Source of the DNA: Anaerolineae bacterium
GTDB lineage: Bacteria > Chloroflexota > Anaerolineae > Aggregatilineales > Phototrophicaceae
Reading direction: 5' to 3'
DNA: 64,000 nucleotides
Assembly (NCBI GenBank): GCA_022820665.1
Contig: JAJEFB010000006.1
Span: 52,045 to 116,044 of the forward strand
Below the pieces are notes generated by a model that worked only from the letters and a program-made list of their open reading frames with translations, searched no databases and was not told the DNA's origin. Position 1 is the stretch's first letter. Every line of letters starts with the position of its first letter. The translations under genes and the position numbers were made by a program. This document shows positions 26,166 to 35,595 of the stretch, piece after piece.

Positions 26166-27740
26166 CTAATCACCGCCGCCCGTTGTCGTAATCGCAGCGT
26201 CTCCACTATCCAGTTGGCGATCTTCTTCGGGACTGCGTCCGAAACTCGCCATGCCTTCCAAAGCCTTGACCTGGAAACGGATGTGTACGATCGGAATCGC
26301 GATCAGCATGCCAACCAGGTGCACCAAAGCCCAGCCCAGCCCGCGACGTTCGCCGGTATACATGGGATCGTCTTCAAGCGGGATCGCTTCTTCGCTCGCT
26401 TGATCTCTGCCCAGCCGCCGCAATACCAAGGCTCCTATCGCAAGAACGACTACAAAAACAGCGCCGGAAATGAAAGGATAAGCAGTGCCGCCCAAGGCAT
26501 CGCCAATGACCACCGCTACAGATGTCCAGGCGACTGCCAGAAGACCCAGCGGGATCATGACTTTCCAGCCAAATTGCATGAGCCGATCGTAGCGGATGCG
26601 TGGCAGGGTGGCGCGGATCCAGATCATGCCGCAAAGACACAGAACTACTTTACCGATGAAGATGACCGGGGCCAGGATTGGCAAACCGTCCATCGGCCAC
26701 AGGTGATATCCCCCGAAGAACACAGCCACCGCTACCAGGCTGACAGCGATCATGCCCAGGTATTCCGCCATCATAAACAGCGCGAACTTCATGCCGCTGT
26801 ATTCGGTCATGTATCCCTGCGTGAGTTCTTGCTCTGCTTCAGTCAAGTCGAAGGGAGCGCGGTTCGTTTCCGCAAGGAGCGCCAGAATCAGCACTGCCGC
26901 CGCCAAGGGATTCTGGAATACGAACCATTCCCAGACATTTCGCTGGGCGTCAATGATGTCGCCGATAGCCATGCTGCCGACAATCATCACCGGCACCGCC
27001 AAAGCCAGCGCAAAGCTCAACTCGTAGCTGATCATCTGTGCCGACGCGCGCAGCGCGCCCAACATGGCGTATTTGTTGTCACTGGACCATCCAGCAAGCA
27101 CCACGCCATAGGTCGCGATGCTCGTGATTGCGATCACCCACAAGATGCCCACGTTGGAATCGATCAAGCCTTGCGGTACCTGGAACCAGGCGTCGCCAAG
27201 CGATGGCGCGAACCAAGGCAAGACCAGGTCTGGTCCCATCGGTATGACAGCCGCAATCATGAGGATAGGAATCACCTTGATCATCGGCGCCAGGCGGAAG
27301 ACCCACTTGTCGGCGCCGGCTGGCAGCAGATCCTCTTTGAAAACCAGTTTGACGCCATCCGCGGCCGGTTGCATGAAGCCCAGGGGACCGACGCGATTCG
27401 GACCCACGCGATGCTGCAAAAACGCCAGAAGGCGCCGCTCCAGCAAGGTCGTGTACGCAAAACCCGTGACGATAACGAATGCGAATCCAGCGGAGAAGAT
27501 AATCGGCCAAAGCGCCGAGCACCCGGCATCGTCCTCGCATTGAATCACATTATGTACGCGCGCTTCGGGATTGAGCAGCAGGCCCAGCGCGCCTTGACGG
27601 CCATCGAGATTGCCCGCATCGTCAAAGCCGATCCAGGTCATTATGGAACCTAGATTCGCCAGGATCAGCGCTAGGACGATAATCAGCCCGACTACAGCTA
27701 CAAAGCCAAAGCCAATGGCTATTCGCAGATTACGGCTCAT
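26166..27740 (-). CDS. nuoH: NADH-quinone oxidoreductase subunit H, extended at both ends
   Basis: A 524-residue membrane subunit that shapes the quinone chamber; typical length is 320-430. The core is intact: LLERRLLAFLQHRVGPNRVGP (first cytosolic loop), KLVFKEDLLPAGAD, AETNRAPFDLTEAEQELTQGY (the acidic quinone-site loop) and RATLPRIRYDRLMQFGWK. Before core helix 1, residues 1-75 add a membrane helix (about 8-33) and a loop with C68 and C74 (CEDDAGC). After the core there is an extra helix (VVVLAIGALVLRRLG) and an acidic/basic tail of about 95 residues. AGAGGACA supports ATG 27740. The extra N-terminal helix would place the cysteine loop outside. Confidence 0.95.
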   Translation of the reverse strand: MSRNLRIAIGFGFVAVVGLIIVLALILANLGSIMTWIGFDDAGNLDGRQGALGLLLNPEARVHNVIQCEDDAGCSALWPIIFSAGFAFVIVTGFAYTTLLERRLLAFLQHRVGPNRVGPLGFMQPAADGVKLVFKEDLLPAGADKWVFRLAPMIKVIPILMIAAVIPMGPDLVLPWFAPSLGDAWFQVPQGLIDSNVGILWVIAITSIATYGVVLAGWSSDNKYAMLGALRASAQMISYELSFALALAVPVMIVGSMAIGDIIDAQRNVWEWFVFQNPLAAAVLILALLAETNRAPFDLTEAEQELTQGYMTEYSGMKFALFMMAEYLGMIAVSLVAVAVFFGGYHLWPMDGLPILAPVIFIGKVVLCLCGMIWIRATLPRIRYDRLMQFGWKVMIPLGLLAVAWTSVAVVIGDALGGTAYPFISGAVFVVVLAIGALVLRRLGRDQASEEAIPLEDDPMYTGERRGLGWALVHLVGMLIAIPIVHIRFQVKALEGMASFGRSPEEDRQLDSGDAAITTTGGGD

Positions 27741-27758
27741 ATTTGCTGTCCTCTAGCC

Positions 27759-30293
27759 TCAATCACCAGAAGCCATGGCTTCGGTAACTCTGTTGATCAC
27801 ACCGTTCGTCAACATCATCGGAATGGCCTTGTCAGTCATGTGACGGGGCAAGGCTACCGCGCCCCGGGCAATCTCGTCGCTAACCTGCGCAATAACGCGG
27901 ACTCGTGATTCACCCGCGGAAACTTCGACCGCATCACCATGAGCGATCCCCATATTCTCCGCGTCAGCCGAATTGATGATCACAAATGGAGACAGAATCC
28001 GTGGTTCCAGCAATATCGTCGGGCGGAAGCTGCGTTGTCGATTGTACAATTGAGTTATGGGCATGACGATGACTTCGTTCTCGCCACTTTCGATGTTCGC
28101 GGGCACGGTCAGTTTCGCCTTTTTCGGATGCTGCCCACGGTCGGCCGCGCTCGCGATTTGAATGCCCAAACCACCCTCATTGGTATAGGCGGTGCCGCCA
28201 TAATACAGGTCGCGGCCACCGACATCGGGAAACTGCCTCTCGACCTTTGCAAGCGCTTTGTAAGTCATCCCGTCGAAATCATCGACGCTCTTGCTCAATT
28301 CCAGCATGACTGTGGCGGCAGATGGCTTCAGGCGCGCCAGTCCCAGCGCCTGTCGGATACTGCCAAACAGTTTCCAAGCCGGTAGGGATTCGCCGATGGG
28401 ACCTTGCGCTGTATAGAACCGCTGTACACGCCGTTCTCCATTAATAAAGCTGCCATCGCGCTCCGCAAAACTCTGAATCGGCAGCAGATGCTCCGCAAAT
28501 TCCGAGATTCCGTCATCGAATTGATTGGCGACGATGACTGTCTCGATACTTTCCAGCCAGCCTCGCGCCGACGGATCGTCATCGAGCAAGTCGGCCTGCG
28601 CCACAATCAATACCTTGGGCGGATTCGCGATTATTTCTTGCGTCGCGCCGGGCGAGTAGCCCAAGTAGTGAAGACCCATGCCGTTAGCGCCAGGCAATAC
28701 CGAGAGCAAACCATTGTTTGGCTTTCCAACATGCTTTGTTTCGATCAAGAAGTTGGAAGCCGCTTGAGCCAGTGCCTGGCTGCCTTCGAGCGTCAAGCCC
28801 TCTGCGCCCGTCACGATGACCAGGTTATCAACCTCTTTCAATTTTTGGGCAATATTCGCGTGATTCTTTTTCAAGTCTTGCATGATCGCGACAGCTTCGC
28901 CGGCAGCGTACCGGATGGCATCTCCGGCGACCACTTTGTCGTTGCGCGCGCCCTGTATCGCGAAGTCTTCCAGGCGCGTACGACGCGCGTTGGCGACGAC
29001 CAGATAAGCGCCTCGATCCTGTGCCTGTTTGATGCGCAAACGCCAAATCGGCACTTCTTCTTCCAAATCGCTGGCGATCACCAGAATGGCGTCGCCCCGC
29101 CCCAGTTGACCGAGGTTCGTGCCAGCGCCAACGCCAACCTGCGCCACTTGTTCGGCAGCGCCATGCGTCGGCGGCCAGGCGCCCAAGCGCGTTCCGCCCA
29201 AGCCCTCTATCAATTGACGCAACTCCCAAAGATCTTCGTTGGACATGCCGCTGCCGGCTATGGCCGCGATGTCGCCGCCTGCGTTCTTTAAGGTGGCAGC
29301 CAATTGCGGCAGAACCGTCTTCCAATCAGACTCTCTTAATTGGGAGCCGGACCGGGTCTGTGGCCTTTGCAAGCGATCTTCGCTGCGCGTGAAGTGATGG
29401 CCAAAGCGAGTCTTGTCACTGATCCAAATCTCGTTGACCCACTCGTTTTGGCGCGGCATCACCCGTTTAATCATGGCTTTACCGCCAAAGTCTCGGTCTA
29501 GCCGCATACTAAGGCTGATATTCTCCCCGGCGCAATCCCAGGGAGAAATGCTTGGCACTTCGTTCAATTCCCAGGGACGCGCGCCAAAACGAAAATCACC
29601 AGTGGTTAACGCTCCCACCGGGCAGATGTCCGTGGTATTACCGCTGAAGTAGGTATCGAATCCTGGATCTGAATTGGTGATTATCTGCAATCGCCGTCCG
29701 CGCTCATGAAAGGCCAGGACGTCGTCTCCAACGATCTCATCCTGGAACCTGACACAGCGCGCGCATTGAATGCAGCGTTCGCGATCGAGAAAAATCAGGT
29801 CGCCCAGCGGATAATGCTTTGCAAGCAGTTGCTTATCTTCAAAATACATCCGGGACGACTGCGGACCATGGCGCATGGTCAAGTTCTGCAGCGGACATTC
29901 GCCACCCTTGTCACAAATAGGACAATCCAAGGGATGACTCGTCAGCAGAAACTCCAGGACATCGTTTCGAGCGTCAATCACTTCTTGTGTATTGGTCTTG
30001 ATATGCATCCCATCGCTGACAACGGTGGTACACGCGGTCTGAAGTTTGGGGAAATAGCGGATCTGTGGCGTACCGTCGTCGTTGAGCATCACCTCACCGG
30101 TAGCGCGATCACGCGCCGGCGTACCCAACTCCACCAGGCACATGCGGCACATGCCGACCGGATCCATCTTGGGATGATAGCAAAATACCGGAATGTCGTT
30201 GCCAGCGTGCCATTTGGCCGCATCAACCAGATTCGCCCCGGCCGCTACCTGGTATTCTTTTCCATCAATGTTGATTGTTACTGTGTCGGACAT
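27759..30293 (-). CDS. nuoG: NADH-quinone oxidoreductase subunit G
   Basis: An 844-residue iron-sulfur subunit of the NADH module. The N-terminal [2Fe-2S] domain has CYHPKM and CRMCLVELG; next come the His/Cys ligands of N5 (HPLDCPICDKGGECPLQ) and the N4 set RCIQCARCVRFQDE. The molybdopterin-oxidoreductase-like domain follows, with a C-terminal aspartate-decarboxylase-like barrel (ENMGIAHGDAVEVSAGE). I place the start at ATG 30293 because GAGGTG lies at a good distance and the longer frame would overlap the preceding small gene. The stop lies 18 bases before nuoH. Confidence 0.96.
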   Translation of the reverse strand: MSDTVTINIDGKEYQVAAGANLVDAAKWHAGNDIPVFCYHPKMDPVGMCRMCLVELGTPARDRATGEVMLNDDGTPQIRYFPKLQTACTTVVSDGMHIKTNTQEVIDARNDVLEFLLTSHPLDCPICDKGGECPLQNLTMRHGPQSSRMYFEDKQLLAKHYPLGDLIFLDRERCIQCARCVRFQDEIVGDDVLAFHERGRRLQIITNSDPGFDTYFSGNTTDICPVGALTTGDFRFGARPWELNEVPSISPWDCAGENISLSMRLDRDFGGKAMIKRVMPRQNEWVNEIWISDKTRFGHHFTRSEDRLQRPQTRSGSQLRESDWKTVLPQLAATLKNAGGDIAAIAGSGMSNEDLWELRQLIEGLGGTRLGAWPPTHGAAEQVAQVGVGAGTNLGQLGRGDAILVIASDLEEEVPIWRLRIKQAQDRGAYLVVANARRTRLEDFAIQGARNDKVVAGDAIRYAAGEAVAIMQDLKKNHANIAQKLKEVDNLVIVTGAEGLTLEGSQALAQAASNFLIETKHVGKPNNGLLSVLPGANGMGLHYLGYSPGATQEIIANPPKVLIVAQADLLDDDPSARGWLESIETVIVANQFDDGISEFAEHLLPIQSFAERDGSFINGERRVQRFYTAQGPIGESLPAWKLFGSIRQALGLARLKPSAATVMLELSKSVDDFDGMTYKALAKVERQFPDVGGRDLYYGGTAYTNEGGLGIQIASAADRGQHPKKAKLTVPANIESGENEVIVMPITQLYNRQRSFRPTILLEPRILSPFVIINSADAENMGIAHGDAVEVSAGESRVRVIAQVSDEIARGAVALPRHMTDKAIPMMLTNGVINRVTEAMASGD

Positions 30294-30330
30294 CCAGCCC
30301 CCCACCTCAACAACGGCGCCGCGGATTTCG

Positions 30331-30648
30331 CTACCGGCGTCGTTTCGCCAACTCAATTCCTTGCAAGGCGCGGTCGCGCATCACTTGCTCCAATAGACCC
30401 CAAGATTCGTTCGGGTCCACCGCTTCAGCGATTTCCACCGCTGCCTCGAAGTCCGCTCTCGCCCGTTCGTATTCGCCGCGTTCGATAAACAACTCTCCGC
30501 GCAGCACATAGTGAGTGATTGATTCCGGCAGCGCCTCAATCTTGTCGCTCAGTTCACGGAAGCGATCATAAAAATCCCGTTCGCGCTCTAGCGAACTTTG
30601 AAACACCTTCTGCAAGATTCGCCATAATAAACCGGAGCGAGCCGTCAC
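30331..30648 (-). CDS. Small TPR-like protein between nuoF and nuoG
   Basis: A 105-residue helical protein starting at GTG 30648, three bases after the nuoF stop, with AGGTGGCG as ribosome site. Residues about 40-75 form a TPR-type helix pair: THYVLRGELFIERGEYERARADFEAAVEIA (quoted in part: RGELFIERGEYERARADF). This is a typical A/B helix pattern. No signal peptide or metal site. Tight placement between two NADH-module genes suggests a role in assembly or stability of that module, but that is inference from position. Standard nuo operons have no gene here. It ends 37 bases before the nuoG start. Confidence 0.8.
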   Translation of the reverse strand: MTARSGLLWRILQKVFQSSLERERDFYDRFRELSDKIEALPESITHYVLRGELFIERGEYERARADFEAAVEIAEAVDPNESWGLLEQVMRDRALQGIELAKRRR

Positions 30649-30651
30649 GCT

Positions 30652-31920
30652 TTAATCGCCACCTGCAGACGTCGCCTGCACGTGCTGCGCGAAATCATCC
30701 GGAAAGTGTTTGATTGTATGTATGATCGGGTTTGCGGCGAAATCACCCAAGGCGCAAAGCGTCGTGCCTTGCATATTCTCAGCCACATCCGCGATGCGCT
30801 TGACATCATCAGGCGTCCCCCGACCATCCAGAATGCGATCGATTACCTTGTCCAGCCAATAGGTGCCTTCGCGACAAGGCGTACATTTGCCGCAGCTTTC
30901 GTGCTCAAAGAATTTAGTTACTTTTGAGGCAACCCAGGTCATATCGACCGATTCGTCCATGACGATGATGGAAGCGGAACCGATAATTGTGCCGATATTC
31001 GCACAATGTTCATAGCTCATCGGCGTGTCCAGGACTTCGTCGGTTAAGGGCACAATCGGTCCAGAACCACCCGACGGCAACATCGCCTTGAAGGCGCGAT
31101 CATCATATAGCGGTCCCCCGCCATGATCATAGAGCAATTCGCGGAAGGTTGTACTCATGGGCAATTCATAGTTGCCCGGTTTCTTGACGTGACCGCTGAC
31201 ACAATAAACCTTGTTGCCCGCACTCTGCTCGGTGCCGATCGCTTTGAAAGCTTCCGCGCCTTCCCGCATGATGAAGGGGCAGTTGGCGAGCGTTTCAACA
31301 TTGTTGACAACTGTGGCTTCCTTATATAGACCGCCGCCTTTTTGCGCCGGAAACGGAGGTCGCACCCGCGGCTGCCCTAAATAGCCTTCCAGACTGTTTA
31401 ACAGGGCGCTCTCTTCGCCGCAGATATAGGCGCCGGCGCCAAGATGCGTATAGACCTCGCAATCATAGCCCGAGCCCATGATATTCTTCCCAACGTAACC
31501 TTTGTCTCGCAGTTGCTCGATACAATCGTCAAGTTGGGTACCGATATCCCAAAACTCGCCACGCAAGTAGATATAAACTGCCTTGGCTTGAATAGCGTAA
31601 GCGCAGATCAAGGAGCCCTCGATCAACTGATATGGATTCTTTTCCATGATTTCGCGGTCTTTGAAGGTGCCGGTCTCGCTTTCGTCAGCGTTGACTGTGA
31701 CATACTTGACTGGCTCGTGCTGGGGGATAAAACTCCATTTCACGCCCGTGGGAAAGCCCGCCCCACCGCGACCGCGCAATCCAGAGGCTTTCATCTGATC
31801 AATCACCTCGGACGGCTTCATAGACAGCGACTTTTTCAATCCTTCGAAGCCACCGTATTTATCATAGACTTCCAGCTTGTCGATGTTATTGATTTCGCGC
31901 CCGCGCAAAAGAATATGCAT
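30652..31920 (-). CDS. nuoF: NADH-quinone oxidoreductase subunit F
   Basis: A 422-residue subunit that binds FMN and NADH and carries cluster N3. Visible motifs: GLRGRGGAGFPTGVKWSF (FMN-binding glycine loop), NADESETGTFKDR (NADH/FMN site), YICGEESALLNSLEG, and the [4Fe-4S] ligands ESCGKCTPCREGT with a later Cys in TTLCALGDFAANP. Length is typical. AAAGGA lies 13 bases upstream of ATG 31920. It follows nuoE with a 36-base gap and is followed almost without gap by the TPR-like gene. Confidence 0.98.
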   Translation of the reverse strand: MHILLRGREINNIDKLEVYDKYGGFEGLKKSLSMKPSEVIDQMKASGLRGRGGAGFPTGVKWSFIPQHEPVKYVTVNADESETGTFKDREIMEKNPYQLIEGSLICAYAIQAKAVYIYLRGEFWDIGTQLDDCIEQLRDKGYVGKNIMGSGYDCEVYTHLGAGAYICGEESALLNSLEGYLGQPRVRPPFPAQKGGGLYKEATVVNNVETLANCPFIMREGAEAFKAIGTEQSAGNKVYCVSGHVKKPGNYELPMSTTFRELLYDHGGGPLYDDRAFKAMLPSGGSGPIVPLTDEVLDTPMSYEHCANIGTIIGSASIIVMDESVDMTWVASKVTKFFEHESCGKCTPCREGTYWLDKVIDRILDGRGTPDDVKRIADVAENMQGTTLCALGDFAANPIIHTIKHFPDDFAQHVQATSAGGD

Positions 31921-31956
31921 GCTTCGTTTCAGTTCCTTTACCGTTCGGCGGCTCGC

Positions 31957-32457
31957 CTAGCCCTTGGCAGGCTGCGCCGCATCCTCGCGCCATTGCGCCA
32001 ACAACTCGCGCATCTTTTCTTGACCCAAGTTCTCTACATAGTGGAAATTGCATTGCAGCATGGGCGCCTTGTCACAGGCGGCCAGGCACATAACATGTTC
32101 AACAGTAAACATGCCGTCGTCGGTCGTGCCGCCCTCTTCAACGCCGAGCTCATCCTTCAACCAGGCGTGAAACTCATCGGCGCCCCTCAGCGCGCAAGGC
32201 AAGTCCGTGCACACTTGCAACCAGTACTTGCCTTTCGGCTTTTCCGAATACATTGTATAGAAGCCGGCGATTGACTTGACCTGCGTGGGATCCAGATCAA
32301 GAATTTGCGCAACTTCTTCTATACCCTGCTGATTAACCCAGCCGTATTCTTCTTGTACAAGATAAAGCAGCGGCATCACCGCGGATCGTTTGGTTTCGTA
32401 TTTGGCAAGATGGTGCTGGATACGGTCTTGGTATTTCGGATTGCCGATAATTGCCAT
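31957..32457 (-). CDS. nuoE: NADH-quinone oxidoreductase subunit E
   Basis: A 166-residue thioredoxin-like subunit with the [2Fe-2S] cluster N1a. Ligands are visible as CTDLPC and CLAACDKAP. The N-terminal helical bundle (KYETKRSAVMPLLYLVQEEY) is normal. The ATG at 32457 is preferred over a TTG one codon earlier; AAGGAAATTG is the ribosome site. It lies 88 bases after the nuoD stop. Confidence 0.97.
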   Translation of the reverse strand: MAIIGNPKYQDRIQHHLAKYETKRSAVMPLLYLVQEEYGWVNQQGIEEVAQILDLDPTQVKSIAGFYTMYSEKPKGKYWLQVCTDLPCALRGADEFHAWLKDELGVEEGGTTDDGMFTVEHVMCLAACDKAPMLQCNFHYVENLGQEKMRELLAQWREDAAQPAKG

Positions 32458-32545
32458 CAATCAATTTCCTTCAAAAAACGCGCCCCGCTCCAAAGACGGG
32501 CATTTGCATGATTCCGTGTCTTAACCTCGTTAAGCATAGTACGAT

Positions 32546-33814
32546 CTATCGATCGCAGTCGCCAAGAACGATATCGACGCTGCCGATGATCGCTACCATA
32601 TCCGCCAACAGATAGCCGCTCGACATGACCGGCAGCGCGCTGATGTGAATAAAGGACGGCGTCTTAAAATGCACCCGGCGCGGTTTATTGGCGCCGGTCC
32701 CGTGAATGTAACAGCCGATTTCACCGCGCGGGCTTTCAATCGCGCTATAGATTTCGTCATCGGGCGCGTCATAACCGTAGGTCCACAATTTGAAGTGGTG
32801 GATCACCGCTTCCATACTCTGACCTAACTCGCTGCGCAGCGGCGGCACATACTTGCGGTTTTCCGAGCGGTAAGGTCCCTTCACCGTTTCAAGCCGGGCA
32901 ACCGCCTGATTCAGGATCTTCATGCTTTCCCGAAATTCTTGAATACGGATCAGGTATCTGTCGTATACGTCTCCATGCTCGCCAAGCGGCACATTAAAGT
33001 CGTAGGTCTCATAACCGCTGTAAGGCTGCGCCTTGCGCAAGTCCCAGTTGACGCCGCTGCCACGCAAGGCTGGACCTGTCATGCCGTGCGCCAGCGCTAC
33101 ATCCGGCTCCACCACTCCCACGCCTTGCGCCCGGTCTTTCCAGATCGGATTTTGGGTCAGCAGCGCTTCGTAGTCGTCAACCTTGGCCGGGAAGTCCTTG
33201 AGGAACTGTTTGATCGTGGGGAGAAACTCAGCCGGAACATCGCGCCAGACGCCGCCGGGACGAATATAGCTGCTCATCATGCGCTGGCCCGAAAGCATCT
33301 CGAACATGCCGAGCACGCGCTCGCGCTCGCGGAAGGCATATAGCAGGACGCTCATCGCGCCCATATCTATGGCATGCGTCCCCAGCCAGACAAGATGGCT
33401 GGCGCAGCGCGCCAACTCGAGACAAATCACGCGGATGATCTGACCGCGTTCCGGCACATCCAGGTCAAGCAGTTTCTCGACGGCGCAGGAATAAGCCATG
33501 TTGTTGGACATCGGCGACAGATAATCCATGCGGTCCGTCAGCGGAAGCGCCTTTTCGTAGCTCTTGTCTTCAAGAGATTTTTCAATGCCAGTGTGCAAGA
33601 ATCCGATGTCGGGCAAGCAGGTGACAATCTCTTCGCCGTCCAACTCAAGCAGCAGGCGCAATACGCCATGCGTGCTGGGATGATGCGGTCCCATATTGAG
33701 CAGCATGGTTTCGCCGGTCATCGCCCGTTCGGAAACCAATCCTCTCAATTCATCGAGGCTGCCTTCCCATTTGCGCTGCTCTTCAATTGATCGCGCTTGC
33801 GCTGCAACTGCCAT
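32546..33814 (-). CDS. nuoD: NADH-quinone oxidoreductase subunit D
   Basis: A 422-residue 49-kDa-type subunit forming the quinone pocket with NuoB and NuoH. Family motifs: NMGPHHPSTHGVLRLLLELD (quinone-site His), GFLHTGIEKS, LTDRMDYLSPMSNN, and the C-terminal PSFIHISALPVM. The start at ATG 33814 is set by GAGGT seven bases upstream and by the nuoC stop 14 bases earlier; the longer frame would run into nuoC. Length is then typical. Confidence 0.97.
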   Translation of the reverse strand: MAVAAQARSIEEQRKWEGSLDELRGLVSERAMTGETMLLNMGPHHPSTHGVLRLLLELDGEEIVTCLPDIGFLHTGIEKSLEDKSYEKALPLTDRMDYLSPMSNNMAYSCAVEKLLDLDVPERGQIIRVICLELARCASHLVWLGTHAIDMGAMSVLLYAFRERERVLGMFEMLSGQRMMSSYIRPGGVWRDVPAEFLPTIKQFLKDFPAKVDDYEALLTQNPIWKDRAQGVGVVEPDVALAHGMTGPALRGSGVNWDLRKAQPYSGYETYDFNVPLGEHGDVYDRYLIRIQEFRESMKILNQAVARLETVKGPYRSENRKYVPPLRSELGQSMEAVIHHFKLWTYGYDAPDDEIYSAIESPRGEIGCYIHGTGANKPRRVHFKTPSFIHISALPVMSSGYLLADMVAIIGSVDIVLGDCDR

Positions 33815-33828
33815 TGTGACCTCGGAAT

Positions 33829-34398
33829 CTAGTTCTGCGCAAAGGGTTTGTGTTTGCGGATTTCCGCTTCGTTGAACGAAAAGGCGACCGTCTCTTTGCC
33901 CAAGGGATAGTCGCGCCGATGCGGGTGACCGTGCCAATCGTCCGGCATCAGAAGCCGACGCTGATCGGGATGACCGTCAAATGTAATGCCCATCATGTCG
34001 GCTATTTCGCGTTCCAGCCAATTGGCGGCGGGCCAAACCACAGTCGCCGTCGGCAGGCGCGGATCATCTTCCGCGGCGAATACTTTCACGCGCAGCCGCC
34101 GGTTATAGAGCATCGAAAGAATGTGATAGGAGACCGCGAAACGCCCGGGGCGGTAATCGCTTTCGTCGCCGTCAAATTCGTCGCCGTAGTCTTCCGGATA
34201 GTAGTCGACAGCGCTCACATCGGAGAGCATGTTATACACCAACCCGGAACTAACACGCAGGAAATCCAGTACTTCGGGCAAGCGGGCGGGTTCCACGACG
34301 AGCGTCGTCTCTCCGCGAAACTGCTTCACATGCAAGACGGCATCATCGAAAGCGTCTCGCGCTGCTGATACCGGGTCTCTTGCTGCCGGAATTTCCAT
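33829..34398 (-). CDS. nuoC: NADH-quinone oxidoreductase subunit C
   Basis: A 189-residue 30-kDa-type subunit of the hydrogenase-like core. Signature: NWLEREIADMMGITFDGHPD, then RRLLMPDDWHGHPHRRDYPL. A short acidic insert (YYPEDYGDEFDGDESDYRPG) lies in the N-terminal domain. Start is ATG 34398 with GAGGCGG upstream; the TTG two codons earlier is less likely. It lies 45 bases after nuoB. Confidence 0.96.
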   Translation of the reverse strand: MEIPAARDPVSAARDAFDDAVLHVKQFRGETTLVVEPARLPEVLDFLRVSSGLVYNMLSDVSAVDYYPEDYGDEFDGDESDYRPGRFAVSYHILSMLYNRRLRVKVFAAEDDPRLPTATVVWPAANWLEREIADMMGITFDGHPDQRRLLMPDDWHGHPHRRDYPLGKETVAFSFNEAEIRKHKPFAQN

Positions 34399-34443
34399 GC
34401 CCAACGCCGCCTCAGAAACTGAATCAATAAATCCGCGAACCGC

Positions 34444-34926
34444 TTATGCCCAATCCGCGACGCGCTCGCTCTTTACCTTTTCGTGCAAGGTCAAGATGCC
34501 GTGCAACAACTGCTCCGGACGCGGCGGGCAGCCCGCAATGTAAACGTCCACGGGTATGATCTCGTCAACGCCCTGCACAATGGCGTAGTTATTGTAAACG
34601 CCGCCGCAGGAAGCGCAATCGCCCATGGAGATGACCCATTTCGGCTCCGCCATCTGATCGTAAAGCTGACGCACAACCGGCGCCATTTTGCGCGTCAAGC
34701 GTCCCGATACGATTAGCAGATCCGCCTGACGAGGCGTGGCGCGGTTCAACTCCATGCCAAAGCGAGACAAGTCGTAGCTTGAAGCCTGCGAACTCATATA
34801 CTCAATCGCGCAGCAAGCCAAGCCAAAAAGCAGGGGCCACATGGCGCCCGTTCGCGCCCAATTAACAGCTTGCTCAACGGTGGTTGTGACAACACCCAGG
34901 TTACCGAGCTTGGAGCTTACTCCCAT
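34444..34926 (-). CDS. nuoB: NADH-quinone oxidoreductase subunit B
   Basis: A 160-residue subunit holding cluster N2, the last electron carrier before quinone. Ligands are the adjacent pair in LACCAIEY plus GDCASCGG and AGCPPRPE. Start at ATG 34926 overlaps the end of nuoA by ten bases (the nuoA stop lies within ATGGGAGTAA), a normal translational coupling; AGAAGG lies upstream. A start seven codons earlier is possible. Confidence 0.97.
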   Translation of the reverse strand: MGVSSKLGNLGVVTTTVEQAVNWARTGAMWPLLFGLACCAIEYMSSQASSYDLSRFGMELNRATPRQADLLIVSGRLTRKMAPVVRQLYDQMAEPKWVISMGDCASCGGVYNNYAIVQGVDEIIPVDVYIAGCPPRPEQLLHGILTLHEKVKSERVADWA

Positions 34927-35276
34927 TCCAAACCACCCTTCTTCCATTCATATACGAAACCTACGACCAGGATCACAGTGAAGACCGCCATCACTGCCAG
35001 TCCATAAACGCCGAGGTCGCGCATGGAAACTGCCCAAGGCAAAAAGAAAATCACTTCTATGTCGAAGATAATGAAGAGAACCGCCACCAGATAGAACTTG
35101 ACCGGTAAACGACGCAGCGCCGGACCAATCGGCTTCATCCCGCTTTCGTAAGGTACTGACTTGCGATAGGTTGGCCGGTGCGGACCCATCACGCGCGAAA
35201 TGTTAGCGATGATTAAAGCCAGCGCCGAGGCAATCACAAGCAGGGCAGCGACGGGACCAAATTCGAGAACGGTCAT
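34917..35276 (-). CDS. nuoA: NADH-quinone oxidoreductase subunit A
   Basis: A 119-residue, three-helix subunit, first gene of the nuo operon. Family motifs: [13 protein letters not shown] (the mobile loop with conserved residues; the usual Cys of C-G is Ser here) and [22 protein letters not shown]. The start at ATG 35276 removes a 20-residue non-conserved leader. It overlaps nuoB. Confidence 0.95.
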   Translation of the reverse strand: MTVLEFGPVAALLVIASALALIIANISRVMGPHRPTYRKSVPYESGMKPIGPALRRLPVKFYLVAVLFIIFDIEVIFFLPWAVSMRDLGVYGLAVMAVFTVILVVGFVYEWKKGGLEWE

Positions 35277-35331
35277 AAAAGCATTCCAACCGTTTGTGCT
35301 TTTTTGAACAAATCGAGACTTTACAGAGATT

Positions 35332-35359
35332 AGCATACTATGTCGGCAAAATCAAGCAA
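35332..35359 (-). promoter_or_regulatory. Candidate nuo operon promoter
   Basis: On the minus strand TTGCTT (35354-35359) and TATGCT (35332-35337) are 16 bases apart, about 55 bases before nuoA. It lies between the rpoB terminator and nuoA, so nuo probably has its own promoter. Confidence 0.45.
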
Positions 35360-35530
35360 GGTTGGACAAGGCTTCGCGCCGACTTCAGCCTCGACGATAA
35401 TTCTACCCCAGGCGAGCGACATTACGCGAGACCGGAATGACTCCAGCAATACGCTGATTCCACATCCTGGCGCCATTGCCAGTGTATGGAGAATCACATG
35501 TTTGAGTCGCTATGCTGGTATTGCCCAATA

Positions 35531-35566
35531 AAAGACAAAGGCGTACCGTAACCGATACGCCCTTTA
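35531..35566 (-). terminator. Terminator of rpoB
   Basis: On the minus strand AAAGGGCGTA pairs with TACGCCTTT around a 10-base loop, then TTTGTCTTTT. It lies about 30 bases after the rpoB stop, separating it from the nuo operon. Confidence 0.8.
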
Positions 35567-35595
35567 GCTGATACTTGGCAATTTCCGAAATAGCG

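Noticed and set aside
26214..27653. 479-residue open frame antisense to nuoH
   Set aside because: Composition rich in His, Arg and Gln, typical of antisense reading of a membrane protein gene; no domain seen.
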